Source of the DNA: Streptomyces xanthii
Lineage (GTDB): Bacteria > Actinomycetota > Actinomycetes > Streptomycetales > Streptomycetaceae
Reading direction: 5' to 3'
DNA: 64,000 nucleotides
Assembly: GCF_014621695.1 (NCBI RefSeq)
Contig: NZ_CP061281.1
Location: 3,410,001-3,474,000, forward strand
Below the pieces are notes generated by a model that searched no databases, had not been told where the DNA came from, and saw only the letters and a list, made by a program, of their open reading frames with translations. Both the position numbers and the translations under genes were made by a program. The first letter of the stretch is position 1; each line of letters opens with the position of its first letter. Below, one piece after another: positions 1-8,053 of this stretch.

Positions 1-1
1 C

Positions 2-715
2 ACCGGCACCGTCATGGAACGCAGCCTGCGCTACGTGTGGCGCGACCCGAAGACCAAGGCCGCCTGGATCACGTCCCTGGCCATCGGCCTGATCGTCCCC
101 GTCTTCAACGCCCTCCAGGGCACCGGCTCCGCCTACTTCGCGTGCTTCGCCTCGGGCATGCTCGGCATCCAGATGTACAACCAGTTCGGCCAGGACACCT
201 CCGCGTTCTGGATGGTCGCCGCGACCATCGCCTCCCCGCGCGACGCCTACGCGGAACTGCGCGCCCGCGCCCTCGCCCTGCTCCTGATCACGCTGCCCTA
301 CGCGACCCTGGTCACCGTCCTCACCAGCGCCCTGCTCGACGCCTGGCAGGAGCTGCCCGAGGTCCTCGGCCTCTCCTTCGCGCTGCTCGGCGCGATGCTG
401 GCCACCGGGGCGTGGACCTCGGCCCGCTTCCCCTACTCGATCCCGCAGGAGGGCTACAAGAACGTCGCCCCGGGTCAGGCGGGCCTCGCCTGGATCTCGA
501 TCTTCGGCGGCATGGTCGCGGCGGCCGTGCTGTGCGCCCCGGTCCTCGCGCTGACGATCGCCCTGCACGCGACGGACCACACCGACTGGTCCTGGCTGCT
601 GCTCCCGGCGGGCGCGGCCTACGGCACCGCCGCGACCCTCCTGGGCCTGCGCCTGGCGGCCCCCCGCACGGCGGACCGCCTCCCGGAGATCCTGACGGCG
701 GTCAGCAAGGGCTGA
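2..715 (+). CDS. Multi-pass membrane permease, C-terminal part (ABC-2-like)
   Basis: The open frame runs in from the left edge of the window, so the N-terminus is missing. The visible 237 or so residues contain five or six hydrophobic helices separated by short basic loops such as RYVWRDPK, and end in a short hydrophilic tail. This resembles the second half of the roughly 500-residue exporter permeases common in Streptomyces, which work with a separate ATPase. The methionine at base 14 is probably internal, because the frame stays open upstream and no ribosome binding site precedes it. Substrate unknown. The membrane nature is clear; the ABC assignment is inferred. Confidence 0.6.
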   Translation, partial: TGTVMERSLRYVWRDPKTKAAWITSLAIGLIVPVFNALQGTGSAYFACFASGMLGIQMYNQFGQDTSAFWMVAATIASPRDAYAELRARALALLLITLPYATLVTVLTSALLDAWQELPEVLGLSFALLGAMLATGAWTSARFPYSIPQEGYKNVAPGQAGLAWISIFGGMVAAAVLCAPVLALTIALHATDHTDWSWLLLPAGAAYGTAATLLGLRLAAPRTADRLPEILTAVSKG

Positions 716-1085
716 GAACGCAGACGACCCGCGAGCCTGGTTCCTCCCGTACGAGACGGTCGGAAGCCGGCCGGACGTACCGGCGGCTCGCGGGTCGGGT
801 GACTGCTTGGGAATGGGGCCGGCTGCGCGCGTGCACACGCGCGGGTCCGGCGCCGAATTCGAGATGCGACGTCGGGCCGCTAGCCCGCAGTCACCTCACG
901 CGTCCGGAATGCATACATCTGCCGAACCACCTCCCTTCTTGTGTACGGCCCACCCTAAGGACGCCTCTGGGCCCCTTCAACCCCTTTTTTCGTTCCGGCC
1001 CCCGGCCCGATGCCGGACGGGAAGTTGACGGAACATGGTGTGGGGTGCGTCACGTTCAAGTTGAATGAGGTGGAGGGGGTGCCAG
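716..1085. other. Intergenic region with a long-armed hairpin
   Basis: No convincing gene. A perfect 12-base inverted repeat (726-737 with 785-796, GACCCGCGAGCC) encloses 47 bases just after the permease stop and may end its transcription. The rest is lower in GC near 900-1000, as expected of a promoter for the downstream PAS gene. Confidence 0.45.
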
Positions 1086-2462
1086 GTGAGTGCATCACGG
1101 CGTAGCGGGGCCACCGACGCGCTCGGGCCCGAGGACGAGCCCGAGCGGGACGGGGGCGATCTTCTGGCCGCGTTGTTGGACGGGATGGACGCGGCGTTGT
1201 GCGCGTTCGACGCGGACGGTGTCGTCACGCACTGGAACCGGGAGGCCGAGCGGATTCTGGGCTGGTCGGCGGCGGAGGCCGTGGGGCGGGCCGGGTTCGC
1301 GGGCTGGGCGGTGCGCAGTGCCGACGCGGCGGAGGTGCAGGAGCGGCTGCTGTCCGCGATGCACGCGCCGGGGCGGCAGGTGCACGAGTTCGCGCTGGTG
1401 ACCAAGAGCGGCGGGCGGGTGCTCGTACGGACGCAGTCGGCGGCGGTGCGCGGGCCGGGCGGGGAGCCCGCCGGGGTGTACTGCGCGTTCAGCGAGGTGC
1501 ACGCGCAGATCGATCTGGAGCGGTCGATCGCGCTGAGCGAGGCGCTGTTCGAGGACGCCACGGCGTGGGGTGTGGTCCTGGTCGACGCGGATCTGCGGCC
1601 CGCGCTGGTGAACGCGCACGCGGCGAAGGCGCTCGGTTCGGGGCGCAGCGCGGTGCTGGGGCGGCCGCTGGGCGATCTGGTGTCGCAGGGTGTGGAGGAG
1701 CTGGAGAGCGCGCTGGCGCACGTCCTGGCGGAGGGGGCGCCGCCGGCGCCGGCCGAGGTGTGGGTGACGGTGCGCTCGGAGCGGGGTGAGCCGGAGCGGC
1801 GCTGCTGGCGCAGTGGTTTCGTACGACTGTCGTCGCCGCTGGCGGAGGAGCCGGTGCCGCTGGGGGTGGCGTGGCTGTTCGAGGACGTGACGGAGGCGCG
1901 GCGGGCGGAGCAGGACGCGGCGGCGCTGCGGTTCCGGACGCAGCAGTTGCACCGGGCGGCGCGGGCGGCGGCGGAGTGCGAGGACCCGGCGGAGGCGGCG
2001 ACGACGCATCTGGACTTCGCGCTGGCCGGGTTCGCCGATCACGCGCTGATCGATCTGGTGGTGAGCGCGGAGGGTGAGGAGCCGGTGCGGCTGGTGCGGG
2101 CCGCGGCGACGCCTGCGGGGGCGCCGGGCCCGAGTCTGCTGGTGACGCGTGGGGCGCTGCCCGTGCGGTACGGGGCGGGGCATCCGGCGTTGCAGTGCGC
2201 GGAGCGGGCCGGTTCGGTGCGGGCCGGGGCGCCGGAGGGGGACGGTGGCGCGGAGTGGGCGGCGGCGCGGCAGTGGCCGCAGGACAGCCGGTTCGCGCTG
2301 TGCGCGGTGCTGCGCAGCCGGGGGCGGACGCTGGGTGTGGTGACGTTCCTGCGCGGGGCGGGGCGGTCCCGGTTCGAGCGGGGTGACGCGGTGTACGCGG
2401 AGGGTGTGGCGGTGCGGATCGCGGCGGCGGTGGATCTGGCGGCGGCGACCCGGCCGTCGTAG
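1086..2462 (+). CDS. PAS/GAF-domain sensor-like protein without an output domain
   Basis: Encodes 458 residues from GTG 1086, chosen because GGAGGGGG lies 7-12 bases upstream; an ATG at 1065 is in frame but lacks such a site. A first PAS fold begins around residue 34 (MDAALCAFDADGVVTHWN, ending in the W-G-W type core), a second covers about 150-260, and the C-terminal part (about 285-455) looks like a GAF domain. Streptomyces relatives with this order often carry a SpoIIE-type phosphatase or kinase; here the protein stops after the GAF-like part. It probably senses a ligand and acts through a partner protein. No cognate kinase lies nearby. Confidence 0.7.
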   Translation: MSASRRSGATDALGPEDEPERDGGDLLAALLDGMDAALCAFDADGVVTHWNREAERILGWSAAEAVGRAGFAGWAVRSADAAEVQERLLSAMHAPGRQVHEFALVTKSGGRVLVRTQSAAVRGPGGEPAGVYCAFSEVHAQIDLERSIALSEALFEDATAWGVVLVDADLRPALVNAHAAKALGSGRSAVLGRPLGDLVSQGVEELESALAHVLAEGAPPAPAEVWVTVRSERGEPERRCWRSGFVRLSSPLAEEPVPLGVAWLFEDVTEARRAEQDAAALRFRTQQLHRAARAAAECEDPAEAATTHLDFALAGFADHALIDLVVSAEGEEPVRLVRAAATPAGAPGPSLLVTRGALPVRYGAGHPALQCAERAGSVRAGAPEGDGGAEWAAARQWPQDSRFALCAVLRSRGRTLGVVTFLRGAGRSRFERGDAVYAEGVAVRIAAAVDLAAATRPS

Positions 2463-2478
2463 GGCTCTCCGCCGCGGG

Positions 2479-3243
2479 TCAGTGCTGGTAGAAAATGCGG
2501 TCCTTGTACTGCTCGAAGACCTTGGCGTTCCAGTCGTGGCCGCCGTCCACGTTGCCGGAGCGGAGCAGCGGGGGCTGGATGCCGCGGTCGGCGAGGGATT
2601 CGGCGCAGGTGGCCAGCATCGACTGCATGAGGGCGCTGGTGGTGACGGTGGAGGCGGAGGCGAAGGGGGCGTCCACGCCGTCGTGGGTGAGTTCGGCGTC
2701 GCCGACGGCGATCTTGGAGTCGAGGACGATGTCGCAGTGGTCGCGCAGGTACGTGCCGGAGACGTGCCGGGACCTGGGGGCGTCGGGTCCGGTGGCGTAG
2801 GCGAGGGACGTGACGCCGATGACCTTGAGGCCGAGGGCGCGGGCGTTCATGGCCATCTCGACGGGCAGGGCGTTGCGCCCGGAGAGGGAGATGATCACGA
2901 GGGCGTCGCCGGCCCGGGCGGGGCTGGAGTCGAGGACGGCGGCGGCGAGTCCGTCGACCCGTTCGAGGGCGGAGCCGAGGGTGGCGGGCATGACGTCGAC
3001 GCCGACGGCTCCGGGGACGGCGAGCAGGTTCATCAGGGCGAGGCTGCCGGCGCGGTAGACGACGTCCTGGGCGGCGAGCGAGGAGTGTCCGGCGCCGAAC
3101 GCGAAGAGGCGGCCGCCGGCGACGACGGTGTCGGCGAGGAGGGTGCCGGCGGCGGCGACGGAGTCCGCTTCCTCGTCGCGGATGCGGCGCAGCAGGCCGA
3201 TCGCGGTGTCGAGGTACTGCGCGGCCAGCTTGCTCTCGCTCAT
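2479..3243 (-). CDS. SIS-domain sugar-phosphate-binding protein (UPF0309-like)
   Basis: A 254-residue protein starting at ATG 3243 with GAGGGG upstream. It has a single SIS fold: the FAFGAGHSSLAAQDV segment near residue 45 and IISLSGRNALPVEMA near residue 110 are the phosphosugar-binding loops. It lacks the DNA-binding domain of RpiR regulators and the amidotransferase domain of GlmS, so it is most likely a stand-alone phosphosugar isomerase or binding protein. It is divergent from a DtxR-type repressor, the same pairing I recall from S. coelicolor (SCO4393/SCO4394). The frame stays open 255 bases further upstream, but that stretch lies in the promoter region and is not protein-like. Substrate not known. 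Confidence 0.8.
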   Translation of the reverse strand: MSESKLAAQYLDTAIGLLRRIRDEEADSVAAAGTLLADTVVAGGRLFAFGAGHSSLAAQDVVYRAGSLALMNLLAVPGAVGVDVMPATLGSALERVDGLAAAVLDSSPARAGDALVIISLSGRNALPVEMAMNARALGLKVIGVTSLAYATGPDAPRSRHVSGTYLRDHCDIVLDSKIAVGDAELTHDGVDAPFASASTVTTSALMQSMLATCAESLADRGIQPPLLRSGNVDGGHDWNAKVFEQYKDRIFYQH

Positions 3244-3327
3244 CGGCGTAACCCCTCGGTGGTGACGCGGCGTGTCCGCGCCCGTCGCGGATCGCGTCTG
3301 TCGCGGATCACCGTGCGGTCTGGACCA

Positions 3328-3347
3328 GTGCCGTGTCAATACGGCAC
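3328..3347. promoter_or_regulatory. Inverted repeat in the SIS/DtxR divergent promoter
   Basis: GTGCCGT (3328-3334) and ACGGCAC (3341-3347) form a perfect 7-base inverted repeat around a 6-base centre, in the 301-base gap (3244-3544) between two divergent genes. It looks like a dimeric regulator site. It does not match the AT-rich DtxR box that I know, so the regulator is unassigned. I see nothing else definite in this gap. Confidence 0.4.
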
Positions 3348-3544
3348 CTGTGGTGTCGGCGGGGCGGAACAAAGGCGCGGCTGTGGCTGTTTCGTACGGG
3401 CCCGTGGCGGTTCGGGGCGCTGTTTCCCCGGCGCGGCACGGTTGTCGGCGGTATGCGTCAGAATTGACGGCAGGGCCAGCGCACGCGCTGCGCGGCACGC
3501 CAGCGGAGCGGCTGCGGAGCTAGAGAGCTACACGAGGGGCACGT

Positions 3545-4237
3545 ATGTCCGGACTGATCGACACGACGGAGATGTACCTCCGCACCATCCTCGAGCTGGA
3601 GGAGGAAGGTGTGGTCCCCATGCGCGCCCGGATCGCCGAGCGTCTGGACCAGAGCGGGCCGACGGTGAGCCAGACCGTGGCGCGCATGGAGCGGGACGGC
3701 CTGGTGGCCGTGGCCGCGGACCGGCACCTGGAGCTGACGGACGAGGGCCGGCGGCTGGCGACACGCGTGATGCGCAAGCACCGGCTCGCGGAGTGTCTCC
3801 TGGTCGATGTGATCGGCCTCGAGTGGGAGCAGGTCCACGCGGAGGCCTGCCGCTGGGAGCACGTGATGAGCGAGGCCGTGGAGCGCCGCGTCCTCGAGCT
3901 GCTGCGGCACCCGACGGAGTCGCCGTACGGGAACCCGATCCCGGGTCTGGAGGAGCTGGGCGAGAAGGACGGGGCGGACCCGTTCCTGGACGAGGGCATG
4001 GTGTCTCTGGCGGACCTGGAGACGGGTGCGGACGGCAAGACGGTGGTCGTGCGGCGCATCGGTGAGCCGATCCAGACGGACGCGCAGCTGATGTACACGC
4101 TGCGGCGTGCGGGTGTGCAGCCCGGTTCGGTGGTCAGCGTGACGCAGTCGCCGGGCGGGGTGCTCGTGGGCAGCAGTGGCGAGGCGGCGGAGCTGGAGGC
4201 GGACATCGCCTCGCACGTGTTCGTGGCGAAGCGCTGA
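3545..4237 (+). CDS. Iron-dependent DtxR/IdeR-family repressor
   Basis: A 230-residue DtxR-type metalloregulator. The N-terminal winged helix covers about residues 4-70 with the recognition region near 27-50. The metal-binding dimerisation domain follows, and a C-terminal SH3-like domain (about 150-230) ends the protein. Every metal ligand of Corynebacterium DtxR is present at the same residue number: M10, C102, E105 and H106 for the primary site, H79, E83 and H98 for the ancillary site. With Fe2+ bound it should repress siderophore and iron-uptake genes. I recall the S. coelicolor gene at this position as desR. ATG 3545 follows a weak GAGGGGCAC site. Confidence 0.9.
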   Translation: MSGLIDTTEMYLRTILELEEEGVVPMRARIAERLDQSGPTVSQTVARMERDGLVAVAADRHLELTDEGRRLATRVMRKHRLAECLLVDVIGLEWEQVHAEACRWEHVMSEAVERRVLELLRHPTESPYGNPIPGLEELGEKDGADPFLDEGMVSLADLETGADGKTVVVRRIGEPIQTDAQLMYTLRRAGVQPGSVVSVTQSPGGVLVGSSGEAAELEADIASHVFVAKR

Positions 4238-4735
4238 GCCTGGCTTTCCGGGGCGCCCGGGCGGCGGTACCGCTTGTTCGCCGCGGGCGCGGGGCGCGCG
4301 CGGCGCACTGAAAGCAGGATTCAGTGTGCGGAATCGCAGCGCTCGGGCGTTTTGCGTGCCACGCTGTCGCGTGAGCGTAGGGCCTGAGTCTGGGGACCGG
4401 AGGGGGCCAGCATGGACCGGCCGTTCGGCGTGCGTGGGGTCCGCGGTGTGGGGAGCGGGGTGTCGGCAGAGGGCCCCGGCGCCTCGCGGCGCCGGGGCCT
4501 GTCCTCCCCTGTTCCGACCCGGAGCCCCGAGCTCCCAGGGTCGTCCCCCTCGGACCGTTTTCCCCGAGCGGTCCGCCTCCCGCTGAAGAGATCCCCTCGG
4601 CGACGCAGGTCATTCCTTGAGCGTTGTCACTCAAAAGAGGGGTGTGACGGGAACGCCGCCCGTTCTCGAATGCGAGTTCGATAACGTACGCGGATCAGCG
4701 ACTGCAGGCGTGACCACGAGGGGGTGCCGGGGCCT
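4238..4735. other. Long intergenic region with a leader-like ORF and strong hairpin
   Basis: Nearly 490 bases separate the DtxR gene from the hydrolase. A short frame at 4412-4684 (90 codons) is preceded by GGAGGGGG at good spacing, but its second half loses coding-like base use, so I do not call it a gene. Inside it a perfect 12-base stem with a TCGC loop (4472-4499) forms a terminator-like hairpin. An inverted repeat TTGAG/CTCAA lies at 4617-4634. The hydrolase promoter is probably in the last 100 bases, where GC falls. Confidence 0.4.
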
Positions 4736-5599
4736 ATGGCGCGACGCATCGACGTGACCGGAGCGGGCGGGGTCCGGCTGGCCGCCTGGGAGTTCGCCGA
4801 CCCGCCCAAGACGGGCGAGGCCGGCCAGGCTCCCGGAGTGCTGTTACTGCACGGCCTGATGGGCCGGGCGTCCCATTGGGCAGGCACCGCGCGCTGGCTC
4901 TCCGAACGGCGCCGCGCCGTCGCGCTCGACCAGCGCGGGCACGGCCAGAGCGACAAACCCGAGCAGGGCCCCTTCGACCGTGAGGCCTACGTGCTCGACG
5001 CGGAGGCGGCGCTCGAAGGACTCGGGCTCGGCCCGGCGGTGCTCGTCGGGCACTCCATGGGGGCGCTGACGGCCTGGCAGCTCGCCGCGCGCTGGCCCGA
5101 TCTGGTCAGCGGCCTCGTCATCTGCGACATGCGGGCCTCGGCGCTCGGCGCGGCGTCCCAGCGGGAGTGGGAGGACTGGTTCCGGGCGTGGCCGCTGCCG
5201 TTCGCGACGCTCGGTGACGTACGGAAGTGGTTCGGCGAGGACGACCCCTGGGTGGAGCGGCCCAATCCGGCGCGCGGGGAGTTCTACGCGGAGGTCATGA
5301 CGCAGGCCGAGGACGGGTGGCGGCCGGTGTTCTCGCGGCGCCAGATGCTCGCGGCCCGGTCGACGTGGGTACGGGACGCGCACTGGGAGGAACTGGCGGG
5401 GGTGCGGTGCCCCGCGCTCGTCGTGCGGGGGCTGGACGGGGAGCTGGGGCGGGCCGAGGCGCAGGAGATGGTGCGGGTCCTTCCCAGGGGGGTGTACGCG
5501 GAGGTGCCCGACGCGGGGCATCTCGTCCACTACGACCAGCCTCTGGCGTGGCGGGAGGTCGTGGAGCCGTTCCTCGACGGGGTCCTGGCCGGACGCTGA
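4724..5599 (+). CDS. Alpha/beta hydrolase with a TTA codon
   Basis: A 291-residue cytoplasmic alpha/beta hydrolase. The oxyanion-hole segment LLLHGLMG is near residue 41, the nucleophile elbow is VGHSMGAL, the acid residue probably sits in VVRGLDGEL, and the catalytic histidine is in DAGHLVHYD near residue 266. The fold suggests an esterase, lactonase or haloperoxidase-like enzyme; the substrate cannot be told. Leucine codon 41 (bases 4844-4846) is TTA, the rare codon read by the bldA tRNA, so full translation may be confined to late growth. The start is GTG 4724 or ATG 4736 in the same frame; the GAGGGGG just upstream favours neither strongly. Confidence 0.85.
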   Translation: MPGPMARRIDVTGAGGVRLAAWEFADPPKTGEAGQAPGVLLLHGLMGRASHWAGTARWLSERRRAVALDQRGHGQSDKPEQGPFDREAYVLDAEAALEGLGLGPAVLVGHSMGALTAWQLAARWPDLVSGLVICDMRASALGAASQREWEDWFRAWPLPFATLGDVRKWFGEDDPWVERPNPARGEFYAEVMTQAEDGWRPVFSRRQMLAARSTWVRDAHWEELAGVRCPALVVRGLDGELGRAEAQEMVRVLPRGVYAEVPDAGHLVHYDQPLAWREVVEPFLDGVLAGR

Positions 5600-5626
5600 C
5601 CCGCCGTTCTGCGTCAGCGCCGTGGG

Positions 5627-5807
5627 CGGGTGCGGGTGGGTGGGGGCTGGTCGCGCAGTTCCCCGCGCCCCTGGAAGGCATGCGGCTTCGCCGCGCCTTC
5701 CCCAGATGAAAGGCACCCCGCACCTTGATCGGAGAAATGCGACCCGAAGGGTCCGCATTTCAGGGGCGCGGGGAACTGCGCGACCAGCCCCCACCCACCC
5801 GCACCCG
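5627..5807. repeat. Compound inverted repeat (cloverleaf-like), copy 1
   Basis: Two perfect 47-base arms (5627-5673 and 5761-5807) contain the well-known Streptomyces string GCGCGGGGAACTGCGCGACC. They enclose two further hairpins: GAAGGC/GCCTTC with a GCGGC/GCCGC core (5674-5700), and GAAATGCG/CGCATTTC with an ACCC/GGGT core (5734-5761). The whole can fold as a closing stem with two side arms. It lies between convergent genes and could end transcription both ways. A second, inverted copy is at 44939-45079. Confidence 0.8.
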
Positions 5808-5823
5808 GCGACGGACCCGCCCC

Positions 5824-6498
5824 TCAGGGACTGAGCCGCTCCACGTGCCAGCCCCCCGGCACCCGGACATAGCGGAGCCGGTCGTGGAGGCGGTTCTCGC
5901 GGCCCTGCCAGAACTCGATCTCCTCCGGGGCGACCCGGAACCCGCCCCAGTGCGGCGGCACGGGAACGTCCGACCCCACCGGATAGCGCCGCACCAACTC
6001 CCCGTACGCCGCGTCCAGTTCGGCCCGCGACCCGATCACGGAGGACTGCGCACTGGCCCACGCCCCGAGCTGCGACCCGTGCGGCCGGGAGTGGAAGTAC
6101 GCCGCCGTCTCCTCGGCGGAGGTCCGCACCGCGGTGCCGGCGACATGGATCTGACGGCCCATCGGGTGCCAGGGGAAGAGGATCGCGACCTGCGGGTTGA
6201 CGTCCAGGTCCTGGGCCTTGCGGGAGCCGTAGTTGGTGTAGAAGACGAAGCCCTCGTGGTCGTAGGACTTGAGGAGCACCGTGCGGGAGGCCGGACGGCC
6301 GCTCGCGTCGGCGGTGGAGACCACCATGGCGTTGGGCTCGGCGAGCGGAGAGCCGGGCTCGGCCGCCTGCCGGAACCAGCGGGCGAACTGGTCCATGGGG
6401 TGCGGGGCGAGATCGGGCTCGAGCAGACCGCCGTCGTGCGTGCGGTACTGCTCCCGCATGAAGGCGGGGTCCGGGTCGAGGTCGTCGTGGGCGCTCAC
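5824..6498 (-). CDS. pdxH: Pyridoxamine 5'-phosphate oxidase
   Basis: A 224-residue FMN enzyme that oxidises pyridoxamine or pyridoxine 5'-phosphate to pyridoxal 5'-phosphate, the last salvage and synthesis step for vitamin B6. Family hallmarks are in order: RTVLLKSYD and [13 protein letters not shown] (FMN and phosphate binding), [19 protein letters not shown], and near the C-terminus [15 protein letters not shown], the substrate-binding signature. Length is typical. It starts at ATG 6498 and is divergent from citrate synthase. I recall the same pair in S. coelicolor (SCO4387/4388). Confidence 0.95.
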   Translation of the reverse strand: MSAHDDLDPDPAFMREQYRTHDGGLLEPDLAPHPMDQFARWFRQAAEPGSPLAEPNAMVVSTADASGRPASRTVLLKSYDHEGFVFYTNYGSRKAQDLDVNPQVAILFPWHPMGRQIHVAGTAVRTSAEETAAYFHSRPHGSQLGAWASAQSSVIGSRAELDAAYGELVRRYPVGSDVPVPPHWGGFRVAPEEIEFWQGRENRLHDRLRYVRVPGGWHVERLSP

Positions 6499-6543
6499 GG
6501 CGTCATCCTGCCGTACCCGTGCCCGTACCCCGAAGGTGAGTCA

Positions 6544-6558
6544 TGGCACTGAGTGCCA
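6544..6558. promoter_or_regulatory. 15-base palindrome in the pdxH/citrate synthase promoter
   Basis: TGGCACT-G-AGTGCCA is a perfect palindrome 46 bases upstream of the pdxH start and 186 bases upstream of the citrate synthase start, in their shared 245-base promoter. A related half site, TGGCAC, recurs at 6576-6581. It is probably an operator for a dimeric regulator, not identified. Confidence 0.45.
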
Positions 6559-6743
6559 CCAACTCTCGCCAAGCGTGGCACCGGGAGTTATGGTCCAGAG
6601 ACCCGAGGGTTGGGTGACCGCCTGCCGAACGGGGCATCACGGGTGTGACCGACCCGGACCGCGAGCCGCACGTCCCCTGGCCGTGGATCCGATCGCGCAC
6701 CCCAGCCCCCGTCCACGCATCACGCATCTAGAGGAGCCGCCTG

Positions 6744-7856
6744 ATGTCCGACTTCGACCCCAGCTTCGTACCTGGTCTCGAAGGAGTCGTCGCGTTCGAG
6801 ACCGAGATCGCCGAACCGGACAAGGAGGGCGGCGCCCTGCGGTACCGGGGCGTCGACATCGAGGATCTGGTCGGCCACGTGTCGTTCGGGAACGTGTGGG
6901 GGCTGCTGGTCGACGGCGCCTTCAACCCCGGACTGCCGCCGGCCGAGCCCTTCCCGATCCCCGTCCACTCGGGTGACATCCGTGTCGACGTGCAGTCCGC
7001 GCTGTCGATGCTGGCGCCCGTGTGGGGCCTGAAACCGCTGCTCGACATCGACGAGCAGCGGGCCCGCGACGACCTGGCCCGCGCCGCCGTCATGGCCCTG
7101 TCGTACGTCGCCCAGTCGGCCCGCGGCCAGGCGCAGCCGATGGTGCCGCAGAGCGAGATCGACAAGGCCGAGTCGATCGTCGAGCGGTTCATGATCCGCT
7201 GGCGCGGCGAGCCCGACCCCAAGCACGTCGCGGCGGTCGACGCGTACTGGACCTCGGCCGCCGAGCACGGCATGAACGCCTCGACGTTCACCGCCCGCGT
7301 CATCGCCTCCACCGGCGCCGACGTGGCCGCCGCCCTGTCCGGCGCGGTCGGCGCCATGTCCGGGCCGCTGCACGGCGGCGCCCCCTCCCGCGTCCTCGGC
7401 ATGATCGAGGAGATCGAGCGGACCGGCGACGCCGAGGCGTACGTACGCCGGGCGCTCGACCAGGGCGAGCGCCTGATGGGCTTCGGCCACCGCGTCTACC
7501 GGGCCGAGGACCCCCGCGCCCGCGTGCTGCGGCGCACCGCCCGTGAGCTGGGCGCCCCGCGCTTCGAGGTGGCCGAGGCGCTGGAGAAGGCCGCGCTGGC
7601 CGAGCTGCACGCGCGCCGCCCGGACCGGGTGCTCGCGACGAACGTGGAGTTCTGGGCGGCGATCGTGCTCGACTTCGCCGAGGTGCCCGCGCACATGTTC
7701 ACGTCGATGTTCACGTGCGCCCGCACGGCCGGCTGGAGCGCGCACATCCTGGAGCAGAAGCGCACGGGCCGCCTGGTCCGCCCCTCGGCCCGCTACATCG
7801 GCCCGGGCACCCGCCCGCCGCAGGACATCGAGGGCTACGCGGACATCGCCCGCTAG
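6744..7856 (+). CDS. Citrate synthase (type II-like, short form)
   Basis: A 370-residue citrate synthase that condenses oxaloacetate and acetyl-CoA at entry to the TCA cycle. The active-site blocks are present: EHGMNASTFTARV with a catalytic histidine near residue 174, GPLHGGAPSRV near 210, MGFGHRVYRAEDPRA with the second histidine near 249, and the CoA-binding RPSARY near the end. In the block where E. coli and many others have NVDF with the catalytic Asp, this protein has NVEF, a Glu. The short length matches the second citrate synthase of actinomycetes. A 2-methylcitrate synthase activity cannot be excluded. A strong hairpin follows at 8009-8048. Confidence 0.9.
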   Translation: MSDFDPSFVPGLEGVVAFETEIAEPDKEGGALRYRGVDIEDLVGHVSFGNVWGLLVDGAFNPGLPPAEPFPIPVHSGDIRVDVQSALSMLAPVWGLKPLLDIDEQRARDDLARAAVMALSYVAQSARGQAQPMVPQSEIDKAESIVERFMIRWRGEPDPKHVAAVDAYWTSAAEHGMNASTFTARVIASTGADVAAALSGAVGAMSGPLHGGAPSRVLGMIEEIERTGDAEAYVRRALDQGERLMGFGHRVYRAEDPRARVLRRTARELGAPRFEVAEALEKAALAELHARRPDRVLATNVEFWAAIVLDFAEVPAHMFTSMFTCARTAGWSAHILEQKRTGRLVRPSARYIGPGTRPPQDIEGYADIAR

Positions 7857-8008
7857 CGCCCACCGGCGGCCCGGTCCGCGAAATGCCCCGCCTGTCGCTC
7901 CCCGGACCGGGCGCGCCCCGGGGCTAGCCTGACTCTGCGCGGCAGGGATCACCCGGGCGAGTGCGACCGCCCGGCGTGGGATCGCCCCTTGCCGCGCGGC
8001 CACGTGAA

Positions 8009-8048
8009 CCGACGGCCCGCCCCCGGACTTCCGGGGGCGGGCCGTCGG
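8009..8048. terminator. Bidirectional terminator hairpin
   Basis: A perfect 18-base stem (8009-8026 with 8031-8048) with an ACTT loop lies between the convergent citrate synthase and GbsR/MarR genes, ending six bases before the latter's stop. There is no T run on either side, which is common in Streptomyces. Confidence 0.85.
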
Positions 8049-8053
8049 CGTTC

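Noticed and set aside
3244..3544. DtxR box for autoregulation of the iron repressor
   Set aside because: I looked for the TTAGGTTAGSCTAACCTAA-type palindrome and found none; only the unrelated GTGCCGT/ACGGCAC repeat.
2383..4065. Long open frame of 560 codons on the plus strand
   Set aside because: It runs antisense through the SIS gene and out of frame through the DtxR gene, has low-complexity Gly/Val/Arg text and no known motif. It results from the high GC content.
4412..4684. 90-codon frame as a gene
   Set aside because: Good ribosome site, but coding-like base use is lost after about 35 codons and the product has no recognisable feature; kept only as a finding.
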